A stretch of 64,000 nucleotides of DNA from Streptomyces catenulae (GCF_000718015.1 NZ_JODY01000030.1:62001-126000); one strand, 5' to 3'. Positions 53,081-61,162 are shown, numbered from the stretch's first letter. Notes: a model not told the origin generated them from the letters alone. Program-made: numbers and translations.

Positions 53081-53324
53081 GCGCTGCCCTCTCTTCCTCG
53101 GGTGTGGTGCTCGGGTTTCTCGTGCTCGGGTGGTGGGGGTGGGATACGGGTGGACGGATGGCGCGCCGGGGGCGCCGGGTCCGGGTGGTGCCTCCGGGGT
53201 TCCGCCGGGCGCCCGCCCGGCGTCTGCCCGGAACGGCGCCCGGGGACGCGGCGGGTGGCCGGAACGCTCCGATCCGCCGACCGCCGCCCGGACGGTCAGC
53301 CCGGAAGGGTGCGGGGTGGTCGGC

Positions 53325-54359
53325 TCATACGGCATCGGCGGGGCTGGGCACGGGCACCCGGCTCCCGGTCGGTTCACCGCACGAGTGGCGGGTCACCAGG
53401 CGCGCCGGGAGCAGCACCGATTCGGCCTCCCGGCCCTCGATACGGGCGAGCAGCGTGTGCACCGCGGCCCGTCCCAACTCGCGGGTGGGCTGGGCGATGG
53501 CGGTCAGCGGCGGGGCGGCGTGGCGGAACCACGGGACCTCGTCGTAGACCACCAGCGCCATGTCCTCGGGGATGCGCAGCCCCCGTGCGCGCAGTTCGTC
53601 CATCGCGCCGAGCGCCATGAGGTTGTCGGTGGCCAGCACCGCGTCCGGCGGCTCGGGAAGGTCGAGGAAGGCACGCATCACGGCGCGGCCACCGGTGGGC
53701 TGGAGGTCCGGGGTGGCGCCGACGCAGGCATCGGGGAGGGCGATGCCGTGTGCGGCGAGCGCGGTACGGAACAGCCGCAGCCGCTCGTCGCCGGTGGGCG
53801 TTCCGGCCGGTGCCACGATGATCGCGGGGCGGCGTCGTCCGAGGGCGGCGAGGTGTGCGGCGAGGTCGGTGAGGGCCTCCCGGCCGTCGGCGCGGACGCA
53901 CGGGGCGTCGATGCCGGGCACGATCCGGTCGAGCAGCACCAGCGGGGTGCCGGAGGTGACGACCTCGCCGAGCATCGCGGAACCGGTGCCCGCCGAGCTG
54001 ACCAGCAGCCCGTCGATCTGCCGGTCGAGGAGGGTGCGGATGTAGTCGTCCTGCTGCTCGGGGCGTTCACCGGCGTTGCCGATGACCAGGCTGTAGCCGA
54101 GGCTGCGGGCCTCGTCCTCGACGGCGTCGGCCAGCTCGGTGAAGAACGGGTTGGTGAGGTCGCCGATGATCAGCCCGAGCGTGCCGGTCCGCGCGGTGCG
54201 CAGGGCCCGGGCGACGTTGTTGGGGCGGTACCCCAGCTCCCGCACGGCGGCGAGCACCCGCTCCCGGGTCTCGGCCACGGGACTGTTCCCGTTGAGCACC
54301 CGTGACACGGTGGCGACCGAGACCCCAGCCCGTTCCGCCACGTCCTTGATGTTCGCCAT
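53325..54359 (-). CDS. LacI family repressor of the ribose-type operon
   Basis: 344 residues. The helix-turn-helix MANIKDVAERAGVSVATVSR, then VLNGNSPVAE, includes the hinge helix region (NNVARALRTART). The effector domain is of the periplasmic-binding type (LGLIIGDLTNPFFTELADAV, LATDNLMALGAMDEL). It lies upstream of rbsA in the same direction; no operator is seen in the 244-bp gap to rbsA, but a double operator lies before its own gene, so it probably controls the whole lacI-rbsACBK unit. Confidence 0.93.
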   Translation of the reverse strand: MANIKDVAERAGVSVATVSRVLNGNSPVAETRERVLAAVRELGYRPNNVARALRTARTGTLGLIIGDLTNPFFTELADAVEDEARSLGYSLVIGNAGERPEQQDDYIRTLLDRQIDGLLVSSAGTGSAMLGEVVTSGTPLVLLDRIVPGIDAPCVRADGREALTDLAAHLAALGRRRPAIIVAPAGTPTGDERLRLFRTALAAHGIALPDACVGATPDLQPTGGRAVMRAFLDLPEPPDAVLATDNLMALGAMDELRARGLRIPEDMALVVYDEVPWFRHAAPPLTAIAQPTRELGRAAVHTLLARIEGREAESVLLPARLVTRHSCGEPTGSRVPVPSPADAV

Positions 54360-54392
54360 GGCGCCGTTGCCATCCTCTGCGTGCGATCGACG

Positions 54393-54429
54393 TGTAATCG
54401 ATTTCTTGGGGGATACGAAATCGATTACA
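54393..54429. promoter_or_regulatory. Paired LacI operators in inverted orientation
   Basis: TGTAATCGATTTC (54393-54405) and GAAATCGATTACA (54417-54429) are perfect inverted 13-mers 11 bp apart. Each arm contains the palindromic LacI-type core AATCGATT, so there are two operator sites with centres 24 bp apart, just upstream of the lacI gene. Confidence 0.8.
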
Positions 54430-54940
54430 TAAGGACTTCGTCAAGACGGTTGCGGCGTGGCCTGCATCACGTGAGGGCGGACACTTCAGGCGGCGCGGGA
54501 GCCTCCGGGGGCCGGGCGAGGGCGGCGGAGTGCACCGGCGAGAGGCGGACTCGGAAGGGGCCGACGGGGCGGTCGCGCGGCTGGGTGATCACCGGGATCA
54601 CCGGGATCACCGGGATCACCGGGCTTCGACACCGGGACTGACGGGGCGGGGAGCGGGTCCGGGCTTTGCACTGCGGCCGCATACGAAGACTCGTGCGCCA
54701 GTGACGGGAGGTCAGGACGGTTGCCAGAGCGGCTGGTTGAGTTCCCTCCATCAACTCCCGTCCGACGCAAGGCCACTGACGCCACGTCGCTCCACCCGGA
54801 AACCTGAAGGCCACCCCCGTACGGATACGGAAGCGGCCTTCAGACTTGGCTGCTGCCCTGCTGTCCCGCTGCCTTGCCGTCCTACTGCTCGGCGGCGTCG
54901 GCGAGTTGCGGGTGCGGGGACCGCGCGGCGGCGGTACGGG
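54430..54940. other. About 510 bp without a gene between lacI operators and ohr
   Basis: No gene is supported. Open frames exist but are broken by the 9-bp repeat array at 54588-54623 and show no ribosome site. The 3' end near 54820-54930 lies after the ohr stop and may hold its terminator, but no clear hairpin stands out. Confidence 0.5.
54588..54623. repeat. Four perfect tandem copies of a 9-bp unit
   Basis: ATCACCGGG is repeated four times without change. Six bases before it (54581-54587, CTGGGTG) a partial copy is seen. No spacers. Confidence 0.9.
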
Positions 54941-55369
54941 TCAGGCGACCGTCAGGGTGACCTCGATGTTGCCGCGGGTGGCGTTCGAGTACGGGCAGAC
55001 CTGGTGGGCCTTCTCGATGAGGTCCTTGGCGGTGGCGGCGTCGACGTTCGGGATCGAGGCGGAGATCTCGACCTTGAGGCCGAAGCCGCCGGACGGGGTC
55101 TTGCCGATGCCGACATGGGCAGTGACACGGGAGCCCGAGACGTCGGCGTTCTCCCGGCGGGCGACGACGCTGAGCGCACCCTGGAAGCAGGCGCTGTAGC
55201 CCGCGGCGAACAGCTGCTCCGGGTTGGTGCCCGCGCCGCTGCCGCCCTGCTCCTTGGGCGGGTTGACGATGACGTCGAGCTTGCCGTCGTCGCTGGAGAC
55301 GCGGCCGTCGCGGCCGTTCTCGGCGGTGGCGACGGCGGTGTAGACGACCTCGACCGGCTGGATGGACAT
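54941..55369 (-). CDS. ohr: Organic hydroperoxide resistance protein (Ohr)
   Basis: 142 residues of the OsmC/Ohr family, reducing organic hydroperoxides with lipoylated partners. The two catalytic cysteines are Cys61 (GYSACFQGAL) and Cys125 (HQVCPYSNAT). The N-terminal YTAVATAENGRDGRV is typical of Ohr proper rather than OsmC. The ATG at 55369 has AGGAGGATCC upstream. No ohrR is directly adjacent; the nearest MarR gene is 1.4 kb upstream and faces another oxidoreductase. Confidence 0.94.
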   Translation of the reverse strand: MSIQPVEVVYTAVATAENGRDGRVSSDDGKLDVIVNPPKEQGGSGAGTNPEQLFAAGYSACFQGALSVVARRENADVSGSRVTAHVGIGKTPSGGFGLKVEISASIPNVDAATAKDLIEKAHQVCPYSNATRGNIEVTLTVA

Positions 55370-55728
55370 GTGGATCCTCCTGTGGTTCGCCGCGACTCGC
55401 GCCCACGATCGCGACGGCTTGCCCCGAGCCTAACGGTCCCCCCGTAGGGATGGCGTGACGAGCCGGTAAAGCCGAGGCCGACCGGCGGTGTCGACCGCTC
55501 CCCGCCGGACCGGCCCACGACCGGCCGGTCACCGGCATGCCGACCGCCGCAACCGCAGGCCGGGGGCCGTACGCCGCCCGCCGCTCTCGCAGGCCCGGGC
55601 CCGTACGCCGACCATTGCGGCACACGGGCCCGGGCAGCGCCCACGAAGGGAGCCGGAGCCGGTCGGACGACGGCGACCCCGGGCCAGTCGCCCCCGGACC
55701 AGGCGGCCCCAAACCGGTCACCCCCAGG
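55370..55728. other. 359-bp intergenic region upstream of ohr
   Basis: No gene seen. It holds the ohr promoter and the terminator of the MDR oxidoreductase gene (hairpin at 55593-55635). Confidence 0.5.
55593..55635 (-). terminator. 12-bp stem hairpin downstream of MDR oxidoreductase gene
   Basis: GCCCGGGCCCGT (55593-55604) and ACGGGCCCGGGC (55624-55635) are perfect inverted repeats with a 19-base loop, about 95 bp after the stop. Confidence 0.55.
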
Positions 55729-56748
55729 TCAGTCGGCCAGGGTCACGATCATCTTGCCGGTGTTCTCGCCGCGGAGGAGGCCGAGGAACGCCTCGGCGCC
55801 GTTCTCGATGCCGACGACCTCGGTCTCGCGGTACTTCAGCTCGCCGGACCGGATCCAGGCGGAGACCTCCTCGACGAACTGCGGCTGCAGCGCGCTGTGG
55901 TCGGCTACCAGCAGGCCCTGGAGGCGGAGCCGCTTGCCGATGACCAGCGCGAGGTTGCGCGGGGCGGGGGTGGGCTCGGTGGCGTTGTACATCGAGATCA
56001 TGCCGCAGATCGCCGCCCGGCCATGGACGTTGAAGGAGCTGATGGCCGCTTCGAGGTGGTCGCCGCCGACATTGTCGAAGTAGACGTCGATGCCGTCGGG
56101 GGCGGCCTTCTTGAGCTGCTCGGAGACCGGGCCGTTCTTGTAGTTGAACGCCGCGTCGAAGCCGTACTCCTCCACGAGGAGCTTGACCTTCTCGTCGGAA
56201 CCGGCCGAGCCGATCACCCGGGACGCGCCCTTGAGCTTGGCGATCTGGCCGACCTGGCTCCCCACCGCACCGGCCGCACCGGAGACGAAGACCGCGTCCC
56301 CCTCCTTGAAGGAGGCCACCTCCAGCAGGCCCGCGTAGGCGGTCAGCCCGGGCATGCCCAGCACGCCGAGGTAGGCACTCAGCGGGGCCAGCGCGGGGTC
56401 GATCTTGGCGGCGTGCTCGGCGTCGAGCACGGCGTACTCCCGCCAGCCGCGGCCGTGCAGCACATGGTCACCGACGGCCACGTCGTTGGAGCGCGAGGCG
56501 ATGACCTCGCCGACCGCGCCGCCGTCCATGGGGTGGTCCAGCCGGAACGGGGGGACGTAGGACTTCACGTCGTTCATCCGGCCGCGCATGTACGGGTCGA
56601 CGGAGAAATGCCGGGTGCGGACGAGGATCTGGCCCTCGCCGACCTCGGGCACCGCTGCCTCGCGCAGGGCGAAGTCGTCCGGCGTGGGCCAGCCGTGCGG
56701 GCGGGCGACGAGGTGCCATTCACGGCCGGTCGTGGGCAGTGCGGACAT
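55729..56748 (-). CDS. NADP-dependent MDR oxidoreductase (zinc-free, prostaglandin reductase-like)
   Basis: 339 residues of the medium-chain dehydrogenase superfamily. Marks of the leukotriene B4 dehydrogenase/curA-like group: SVDPYMRGRM, MDGGAVGEVIASR, LGMPGLTAYAGLLEVA, the Rossmann VSGAAGAVGSQVGQIA, and YFDNVGGDHLEAAI. The zinc-binding Cys cluster is absent. It reduces alpha/beta-unsaturated ketones or quinones. It is divergent from a MarR gene, with a consensus-like TTGACA-18-CATGGT promoter on its strand between them. Confidence 0.92.
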   Translation of the reverse strand: MSALPTTGREWHLVARPHGWPTPDDFALREAAVPEVGEGQILVRTRHFSVDPYMRGRMNDVKSYVPPFRLDHPMDGGAVGEVIASRSNDVAVGDHVLHGRGWREYAVLDAEHAAKIDPALAPLSAYLGVLGMPGLTAYAGLLEVASFKEGDAVFVSGAAGAVGSQVGQIAKLKGASRVIGSAGSDEKVKLLVEEYGFDAAFNYKNGPVSEQLKKAAPDGIDVYFDNVGGDHLEAAISSFNVHGRAAICGMISMYNATEPTPAPRNLALVIGKRLRLQGLLVADHSALQPQFVEEVSAWIRSGELKYRETEVVGIENGAEAFLGLLRGENTGKMIVTLAD

Positions 56749-56768
56749 GACGCGATCCTTCCTGATGC

Positions 56769-56829
56769 TTCAGTAACTGAAACAACCATGCCTCTGAATA
56801 TTTCATGCTGTCAAGCAATTGGGTATCCT
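56769..56829. promoter_or_regulatory. Divergent MDR/MarR promoters with two MarR-type palindromes
   Basis: TTCAG-TAA-CTGAA (56769-56781) and TGAA-TAT-TTCA (56795-56805) are perfect inverted repeats. On the minus strand TTGACA (starting 56813) and CATGGT 18 bp on serve the MDR gene; the second palindrome lies in that spacer. On the plus strand TATCCT (56824-56829) ends 6 bases before the MarR ATG. Confidence 0.65.
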
Positions 56830-56835
56830 GGCGGT

Positions 56836-57267
56836 ATGACTCCGCGCGCAGACCACCTGACCGTCGAGGTCGTCGATCTCATCGGCACCGTCGTCGCCCG
56901 TTACCACGAGGAGTACGAGCACGCGGCGTCGCAGCACTCCCTCACCGGCGCGCAGGCGCGGGTGCTCGGCCTGCTGTCCGCCGAGCCGCTCCCCATGCGG
57001 CGGATAGCGCAGCGCCTGAAGTGCGAGCCGTCCAACATCACCGGCATCGTCGACCGGCTGGAGTCCCGCGGGCTGGTCGAGCGGCGGCCCGACCCCGCCG
57101 ACCGCCGGGTGAAGCTGGCCGCGCCGACGGACGAGGGCAGACGCACCGCCGAGGCGCTGCGCGGGTCGCTGCACTTCGCGCGCGAGCCGCTGAGCCGTCT
57201 GACGGTCACCGAGCGCACGCTGCTCAAGGAGCTGCTCCAGCGGATGCTCGGCACCGCCCCGGAGTGA
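56836..57267 (+). CDS. MarR family regulator
   Basis: 143 residues. Winged helix: LTGAQARVLGLLSAEPLPMR, then RIAQRLKCEPSNITGIVDRL and the wing RRPDPADRRVKLAAPTDEG. It should repress the divergent MDR oxidoreductase gene and itself. The ATG at 56836 is 6 bases downstream of TATCCT, so the mRNA is leaderless. A Cys (Cys58 in LKCEPSN) lies in the recognition region and could sense oxidants or electrophiles. Confidence 0.92.
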   Translation: MTPRADHLTVEVVDLIGTVVARYHEEYEHAASQHSLTGAQARVLGLLSAEPLPMRRIAQRLKCEPSNITGIVDRLESRGLVERRPDPADRRVKLAAPTDEGRRTAEALRGSLHFAREPLSRLTVTERTLLKELLQRMLGTAPE

Positions 57268-57378
57268 GCGCCCCACGGCGCCGGTCCCGCCCCGGCCGGG
57301 TGGCGTCGCCCGGTGGCCCGCCGCCACGGGCGGAAAGCGGCCCGGGCGCCGCACCGCGCCGCGGCATAGCCTGAGCCC

Positions 57379-58032
57379 ATGACCGAGATCACCGCCCCGG
57401 AAGACCGCACCCCGCAGCCCGGGGGCGACCGCCACACCGTCGACTTCTACTTCGACCCCATCTGCCCGTTCGCCTGGATCTCCTCCCGGTGGATCCTGGA
57501 GGTCGAGCGCCACCGCGACCTGGACCTGCGGTTCCGGGTCATGAGCCTGTCCGTGCTGAACGAGGGGCGCGAGGACCTGCCGGAGAAGTACCGGGAACTG
57601 CTGGACGCGGGCTGGGGCCCGGTGCGGGTCTGTATCGCCGCGGCGGCCGGGCACGGCGAGGAGGTGCTGCGCGATCTGTACACCGCGCTCGGCACCCGGC
57701 TGCACAACGAGGCCCGCGAGGACACCGAGAACGTCATCCGGGAGGCGCTGGCCGAGGTGGGTCTGCCCGCCGCGCTGGCCGGTGCGGCCGAGACCGACCG
57801 CTACGACGAGCTGCTGCGCCGCAGCCACCACGAGGGCATGGACCCGGTCGGCGAGGACGTCGGTACGCCGACGATCCACATCGACGGGGTCGCGTTCTTC
57901 GGGCCGGTCCTGATGTCGATCCCGCGCGGCGAGGACGCGGTACGGGTCTTCGACGGCGCCCGGCTGCTCGCGGGGTACGACCGCTTCTTCGAGCTGAAGC
58001 GGACCCGCACCGGGGAGTTCGACTTCAGCTGA
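57379..58032 (+). CDS. DsbA-fold protein, mycothiol-dependent nitroreductase (Rv2466c)-like
   Basis: 217 residues of thioredoxin/DsbA fold. The active-site stretch is [14 protein letters not shown]; only the first Cys (Cys29) remains, the usual second Cys of CPxC being Ala32. The cis-Pro loop is [11 protein letters not shown]. The sequence resembles Rv2466c-like oxidoreductases, which use mycothiol in actinobacteria. With a single Cys it would need mycothiol to resolve. TAGCCT ends 6 bases before the ATG at 57379, a leaderless start. Confidence 0.85.
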   Translation: MTEITAPEDRTPQPGGDRHTVDFYFDPICPFAWISSRWILEVERHRDLDLRFRVMSLSVLNEGREDLPEKYRELLDAGWGPVRVCIAAAAGHGEEVLRDLYTALGTRLHNEAREDTENVIREALAEVGLPAALAGAAETDRYDELLRRSHHEGMDPVGEDVGTPTIHIDGVAFFGPVLMSIPRGEDAVRVFDGARLLAGYDRFFELKRTRTGEFDFS

Positions 58033-58047
58033 CGGCCCCGGGCGGGC

Positions 58048-58068
58048 GGGGGGGGGGGGGGGGGGGGG
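58048..58068. repeat. Homopolymer run of 21 G
   Basis: An uninterrupted run of 21 guanines lies 16 bp after the DsbA-like stop and 59 bp before the next start, followed by a C-rich stretch. Its length may be a sequencing or assembly estimate. Confidence 0.9.
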
Positions 58069-58126
58069 CCGCCCCCGCCCCCCCGCCCCGTCACGTCCCG
58101 GGCCCGTCCGTGCAGCGCAGCAGCTC

Positions 58127-58657
58127 GTGCTGCTGCGGCGGATGGCCGACCACCAGCCCGGGCTCGTCGAGGCGGCGCTGCGCGAGCTGGGGGTGGACCG
58201 CGCCCGGCAGCGCGAGGCGAACAAGCGGTGGCAGGCCCGGCTGCACGCGCCCGGGGCCCGCGCCGGGACCCGGCCCTACCGGGCGCTGCTCGGGACGCCG
58301 GAGACCGTCACCACCCGGCGGATCGGCGATCTGACCTGCGAGGCGCTGCGCTGGCCGGTGCCGCTCTGGCCCGAGCTGCGGTTCGAGGTGCTGACCGCCC
58401 CGGGCGGCGCCGTCTGGAACGCCTGGCTGGTCCGCGCGCCCGGCGCCCCCGCCCCGCGGCTGCGCACCGCCGACGACCTCACCCCCTGGTCCTGCACCGT
58501 CGACGAGGCCGCCCGCGCCTTCGCCCCGGCCCGCCCCCTGGAGGGCGACGCCCCGAACCGCTGGAACCTGCGCGCCACCGTCCCCGAACCGGCGGGCGAA
58601 CTCCGCCCCGCGGTCCTGGAGTTCACCTGGGGCCTCTTCCAGCGCCGGTTGAGCTGA
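58127..58657 (+). CDS. Hypothetical protein, 176 residues, N terminus uncertain
   Basis: Not recognised. It is a soluble protein with a basic helical N terminus (GLVEAALRELGVDRARQREA) and a beta-rich remainder (LTCEALRWPVPLWPELRFEV) ending in EFTWGLFQRRLS. GTG at 58127 has no ribosome site; ATG at 58142 is also possible, and the frame is open upstream toward the G-run, so the true N terminus may have been lost or disturbed there. Confidence 0.6.
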   Translation: MLLRRMADHQPGLVEAALRELGVDRARQREANKRWQARLHAPGARAGTRPYRALLGTPETVTTRRIGDLTCEALRWPVPLWPELRFEVLTAPGGAVWNAWLVRAPGAPAPRLRTADDLTPWSCTVDEAARAFAPARPLEGDAPNRWNLRATVPEPAGELRPAVLEFTWGLFQRRLS

Positions 58658-58805
58658 CGCCGCCGCGGGGCCCGTTCCGGCGGGCGCCGGTACGTCCCCC
58701 GACCGGCCCTCCCCAACGCGCAGACGGCGGACGGCCGCCACAGGATGGCCGGGAGTGCTCCTTACGACGCTCCGTCCGTACCGGCCCACAGGGGAGGAAT
58801 CTTCC

Positions 58806-59837
58806 ATGACCATCAGCCTCGCCCAGCTGCGCCGTTGCTCGGTCGCCGTCGACATCGGGGCGTCCCGCACCCGTGTCTACCTCAAGAACCAGGGGCTGAT
58901 CGTCGACGAGCCGACGGTGGCCGCCGTGAACGTCCGTACCGGCGCGCTGCTCGCCGTCGGCAGCGACGCCGCGGTGATGGACGGCCGTACGCCGGAGTAC
59001 ATCCGGGTCGTCCGGCCGGTCGCCAACGGCACGGTGGTCGACATCGACATGGCCCAGCGGCTGCTGCGCCATCTCGTCGGCAACAAGCTGCGCCGGACCT
59101 GGCGGCGGCGCCCCACGATGCGCGCCGCGGTCTGCCAGCCGTTCGGCAGCGAACCGCTGGCGCAGCGCGCCGCGGTGGAGACGCTGAGCGGGCTGGGGGC
59201 GCGGCGCGTGGAGCTGGTCGACACACTGGTGGCCGCGGCGGTCGGCTGCGGGCTGCCGGTCGAGCAGCCCGAGGCGACCATGATCGTGGTGTGCGGGGCG
59301 GGCACCACACAGATCGCGGTGCTCTCCCTGGGGTCGATCGTGGCGGCGGAGACCGTGGCCGTGGGCGGCAACGCCATCGACCACGCCGTCGTCCAGCATC
59401 TGCGCCAGCACCACGAGGTGCACCTGGCCAGCCGCGCGGTCCGGCCGCTGCATCTGATGCTCTCCAGCACCGGCGGCCTCGCCTCCGGGCCGACCGAGGT
59501 GCACGGCCGCGACGTCGTCAGCGGGACGACCCGGTGCGTGCAGGTGGACACCGACCGGGTCCGGCACGCCATCGCGACGCCGCTGACGGCGATCCTGGAC
59601 GGCATCGGGGCGGTGCTGCGCCGCTGCCCGCCCGACCTCGTCGCCGACCTCGGCGAACGCGGCATCATGCTGGCCGGTGGCAGCGCGCTGATCCCGGGCC
59701 TGGAGTCGATGATCCGGGAGGCGACCACGGTGCCGGTACACATCGCCGACCGGCCCGACACCTGCGCCGTCCAGGGGCTCGGCGCCATGATCGAGGGCAA
59801 GGTCGAGCCGATGCACCTCGACCCGATGGCCCCCTGA
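58806..59837 (+). CDS. mbl: MreB/Mbl-like actin-family protein
   Basis: 343 residues. The actin-like ATPase motifs are phosphate-1 VAVDIGASRTRVYLK, phosphate-2 VVCGAGTTQIAVLSLGS and adenosine GIMLAGGSALIPGLESMI. MreB-like proteins polymerise under the membrane to direct wall synthesis; streptomycetes use them in spore walls and have a divergent Mbl in addition to MreB. No mreC/mreD follow, so this is the stand-alone Mbl type rather than mreB. GGGGAGGAA precedes the ATG at 58806. The symbol is given by analogy. Confidence 0.85.
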   Translation: MTISLAQLRRCSVAVDIGASRTRVYLKNQGLIVDEPTVAAVNVRTGALLAVGSDAAVMDGRTPEYIRVVRPVANGTVVDIDMAQRLLRHLVGNKLRRTWRRRPTMRAAVCQPFGSEPLAQRAAVETLSGLGARRVELVDTLVAAAVGCGLPVEQPEATMIVVCGAGTTQIAVLSLGSIVAAETVAVGGNAIDHAVVQHLRQHHEVHLASRAVRPLHLMLSSTGGLASGPTEVHGRDVVSGTTRCVQVDTDRVRHAIATPLTAILDGIGAVLRRCPPDLVADLGERGIMLAGGSALIPGLESMIREATTVPVHIADRPDTCAVQGLGAMIEGKVEPMHLDPMAP

Positions 59838-59864
59838 CCCCGCGCCCGGCCGTACGTGCCGGGG

Positions 59865-60455
59865 CTACCGGGCGTTCCAGGCCACCACGGCGGGCCGGTC
59901 GTGCTCGGTGCCGAGGACGCCGACGGCGCCGGTCCCGAACGTGAACAGCGCCCCCGCGGACGGCGGCAGCCCGAGCCGCCGGGCGGTGAGCACCCGCAGG
60001 AAATGCGCGTGCGCGACGAGCGCGACGTCCCCGTCGCCCCGCTCCAGCAGCGGCAGCACCCGCGTCAGCACCGCGTCCGCGCGCGCCCCGACCTCCTCGG
60101 GGGACTCCCCGGGATGCCCGTCGGGCCCCGGAACGGCGCCGTCGGTGAAGAGGAACCAGTCCGGCCGCTCCCGCTGGATGTCCGGCGTGGAGACGCCCTC
60201 GTAGCCGCCGTAGTCCCATTCGCGCAGACCGTCGTCGGTCCGCGCGCCGTCCAGTCCGGCCAGCTCCGCGGTGCGCCGGGCCCGCGCCATCGGACTGACG
60301 CGGACGGCGGCGATCCGCCGCCGGGCGAGGAGCGGCCGCAGGGCGCGGGCCTGCTCCTCGCCCTCGGCGGTGAGCGGCAGATCCGTCCAGCTGGTGTGCC
60401 GGCCGTCCCTGCTCCACTCGGTCTCGCCGTGCCGGATCAGCAGCAGCTCGCTCAC
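59865..60455 (-). CDS. Histidine phosphatase family protein
   Basis: 196 residues of the phosphoglycerate mutase-like branch. The catalytic RHGE lies at residues 8-11 (His9), with LTAEGEEQARAL, VSPMARARRTAELAG and the second His in ALVAHAHFLRVLTARRLGL. It is likely a broad-range acid phosphatase. The GTG at 60455 overlaps the thioredoxin stop (GTGA) and has AGGAGAA upstream, so it is translated with trxA. Confidence 0.92.
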   Translation of the reverse strand: MSELLLIRHGETEWSRDGRHTSWTDLPLTAEGEEQARALRPLLARRRIAAVRVSPMARARRTAELAGLDGARTDDGLREWDYGGYEGVSTPDIQRERPDWFLFTDGAVPGPDGHPGESPEEVGARADAVLTRVLPLLERGDGDVALVAHAHFLRVLTARRLGLPPSAGALFTFGTGAVGVLGTEHDRPAVVAWNAR

Positions 60456-60835
60456 TTCTCCTGCGCCTGCTCGGCCTGCTGCGCCTCGGCGACGGAGGCA
60501 CGGACCTCGTCCATGTCCAGACCGCGGGCCTGACCGATGACGTCCTCCAGGGCGGCCTCCGGCAGCGCGCCGGGCTGGGCGAACACGGCGATGTTGTCGC
60601 GGACGATCATCAGCGTGGGGATCGACTGGATCTGGAACGCCTGGGCCAGCTCGGGCTGCGCCTCGGTGTCGACCTTGGCGAAGACCAGGTCGTCGTGCTT
60701 GTCGGAGGACCGCTCGAAGACCGGGCCGAACTGCTTGCACGGGCCGCACCACTCGGCCCAGAAGTCGATGAGGACGAAGTCGTTGCCGGAGACGATCTCG
60801 TCGAAGTTGTCCTTGGTCAGCTCTACGGTGCTCAT
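60452..60835 (-). CDS. trxA: Thioredoxin
   Basis: 127 residues. The active site is FWAEWCGPCKQ (Cys30, Cys33), followed by AKVDTEAQPELAQAFQIQSI and the cis-Pro loop IPTLMIV. A charged C-terminal tail (VAEAQQAEQAQEK) of about 20 residues extends beyond the usual fold. AGGGAG precedes the ATG at 60835. A SigR-type promoter upstream points to induction by disulfide stress, and the histidine phosphatase would be induced with it. Confidence 0.94.
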   Translation of the reverse strand: MSTVELTKDNFDEIVSGNDFVLIDFWAEWCGPCKQFGPVFERSSDKHDDLVFAKVDTEAQPELAQAFQIQSIPTLMIVRDNIAVFAQPGALPEAALEDVIGQARGLDMDEVRASVAEAQQAEQAQEK

Positions 60836-61162
60836 GCGGGCTCCCTGCTTGCGGCTCTGTACCTGAATGTCCGGTCCGTATCCAGCTGCGGCAACGAGAT
60901 CACCCCGCACCGTATTCCGCACGTCGGACCGTCCCGCTCCCCTGCCCAGGGCACGGCGTCCTAGACATCCCGGCCCCACCCTGTTGACGTGGCGCGCAGC
61001 ACACCCGGCGGGCGCCCTCCGGGCGGGACGGGAAGCCTCGCGAACGGGACCGTTGTCCGGCACCGAGCCGCCCGCGAACGACGGGCCCGGGCGCGGGGGC
61101 GTGGCCGCCTCCGGACGCGGGGATGTCACCGGAAACACCCTTCGTCCCGCGGGAGGACGCAC
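60836..61162. other. 327-bp divergent region between trxA and VOC genes
   Basis: No gene. It contains the SigR-type promoter at 60893-60918 and an imperfect DevR-like element (GGGAC-CGTT-GTCCG, from 61046), nearer the VOC gene. Confidence 0.5.
60893..60918 (-). promoter_or_regulatory. SigR-type promoter of trxA (GGAAT-N18-GTT)
   Basis: On the minus strand GGAAT (60918-60914) is followed after exactly 18 bases by GTT (60895-60893), the consensus of the Streptomyces thiol-stress sigma factor SigR. It leaves a leader of about 50 bases before trxA. Confidence 0.8.

Noticed and set aside
54530..54700. Possible small gene encoding a DHRDHRDHR repeat
   Set aside because: The peptide repeat is just the 9-bp DNA repeat translated; there is no start signal and no conserved domain.
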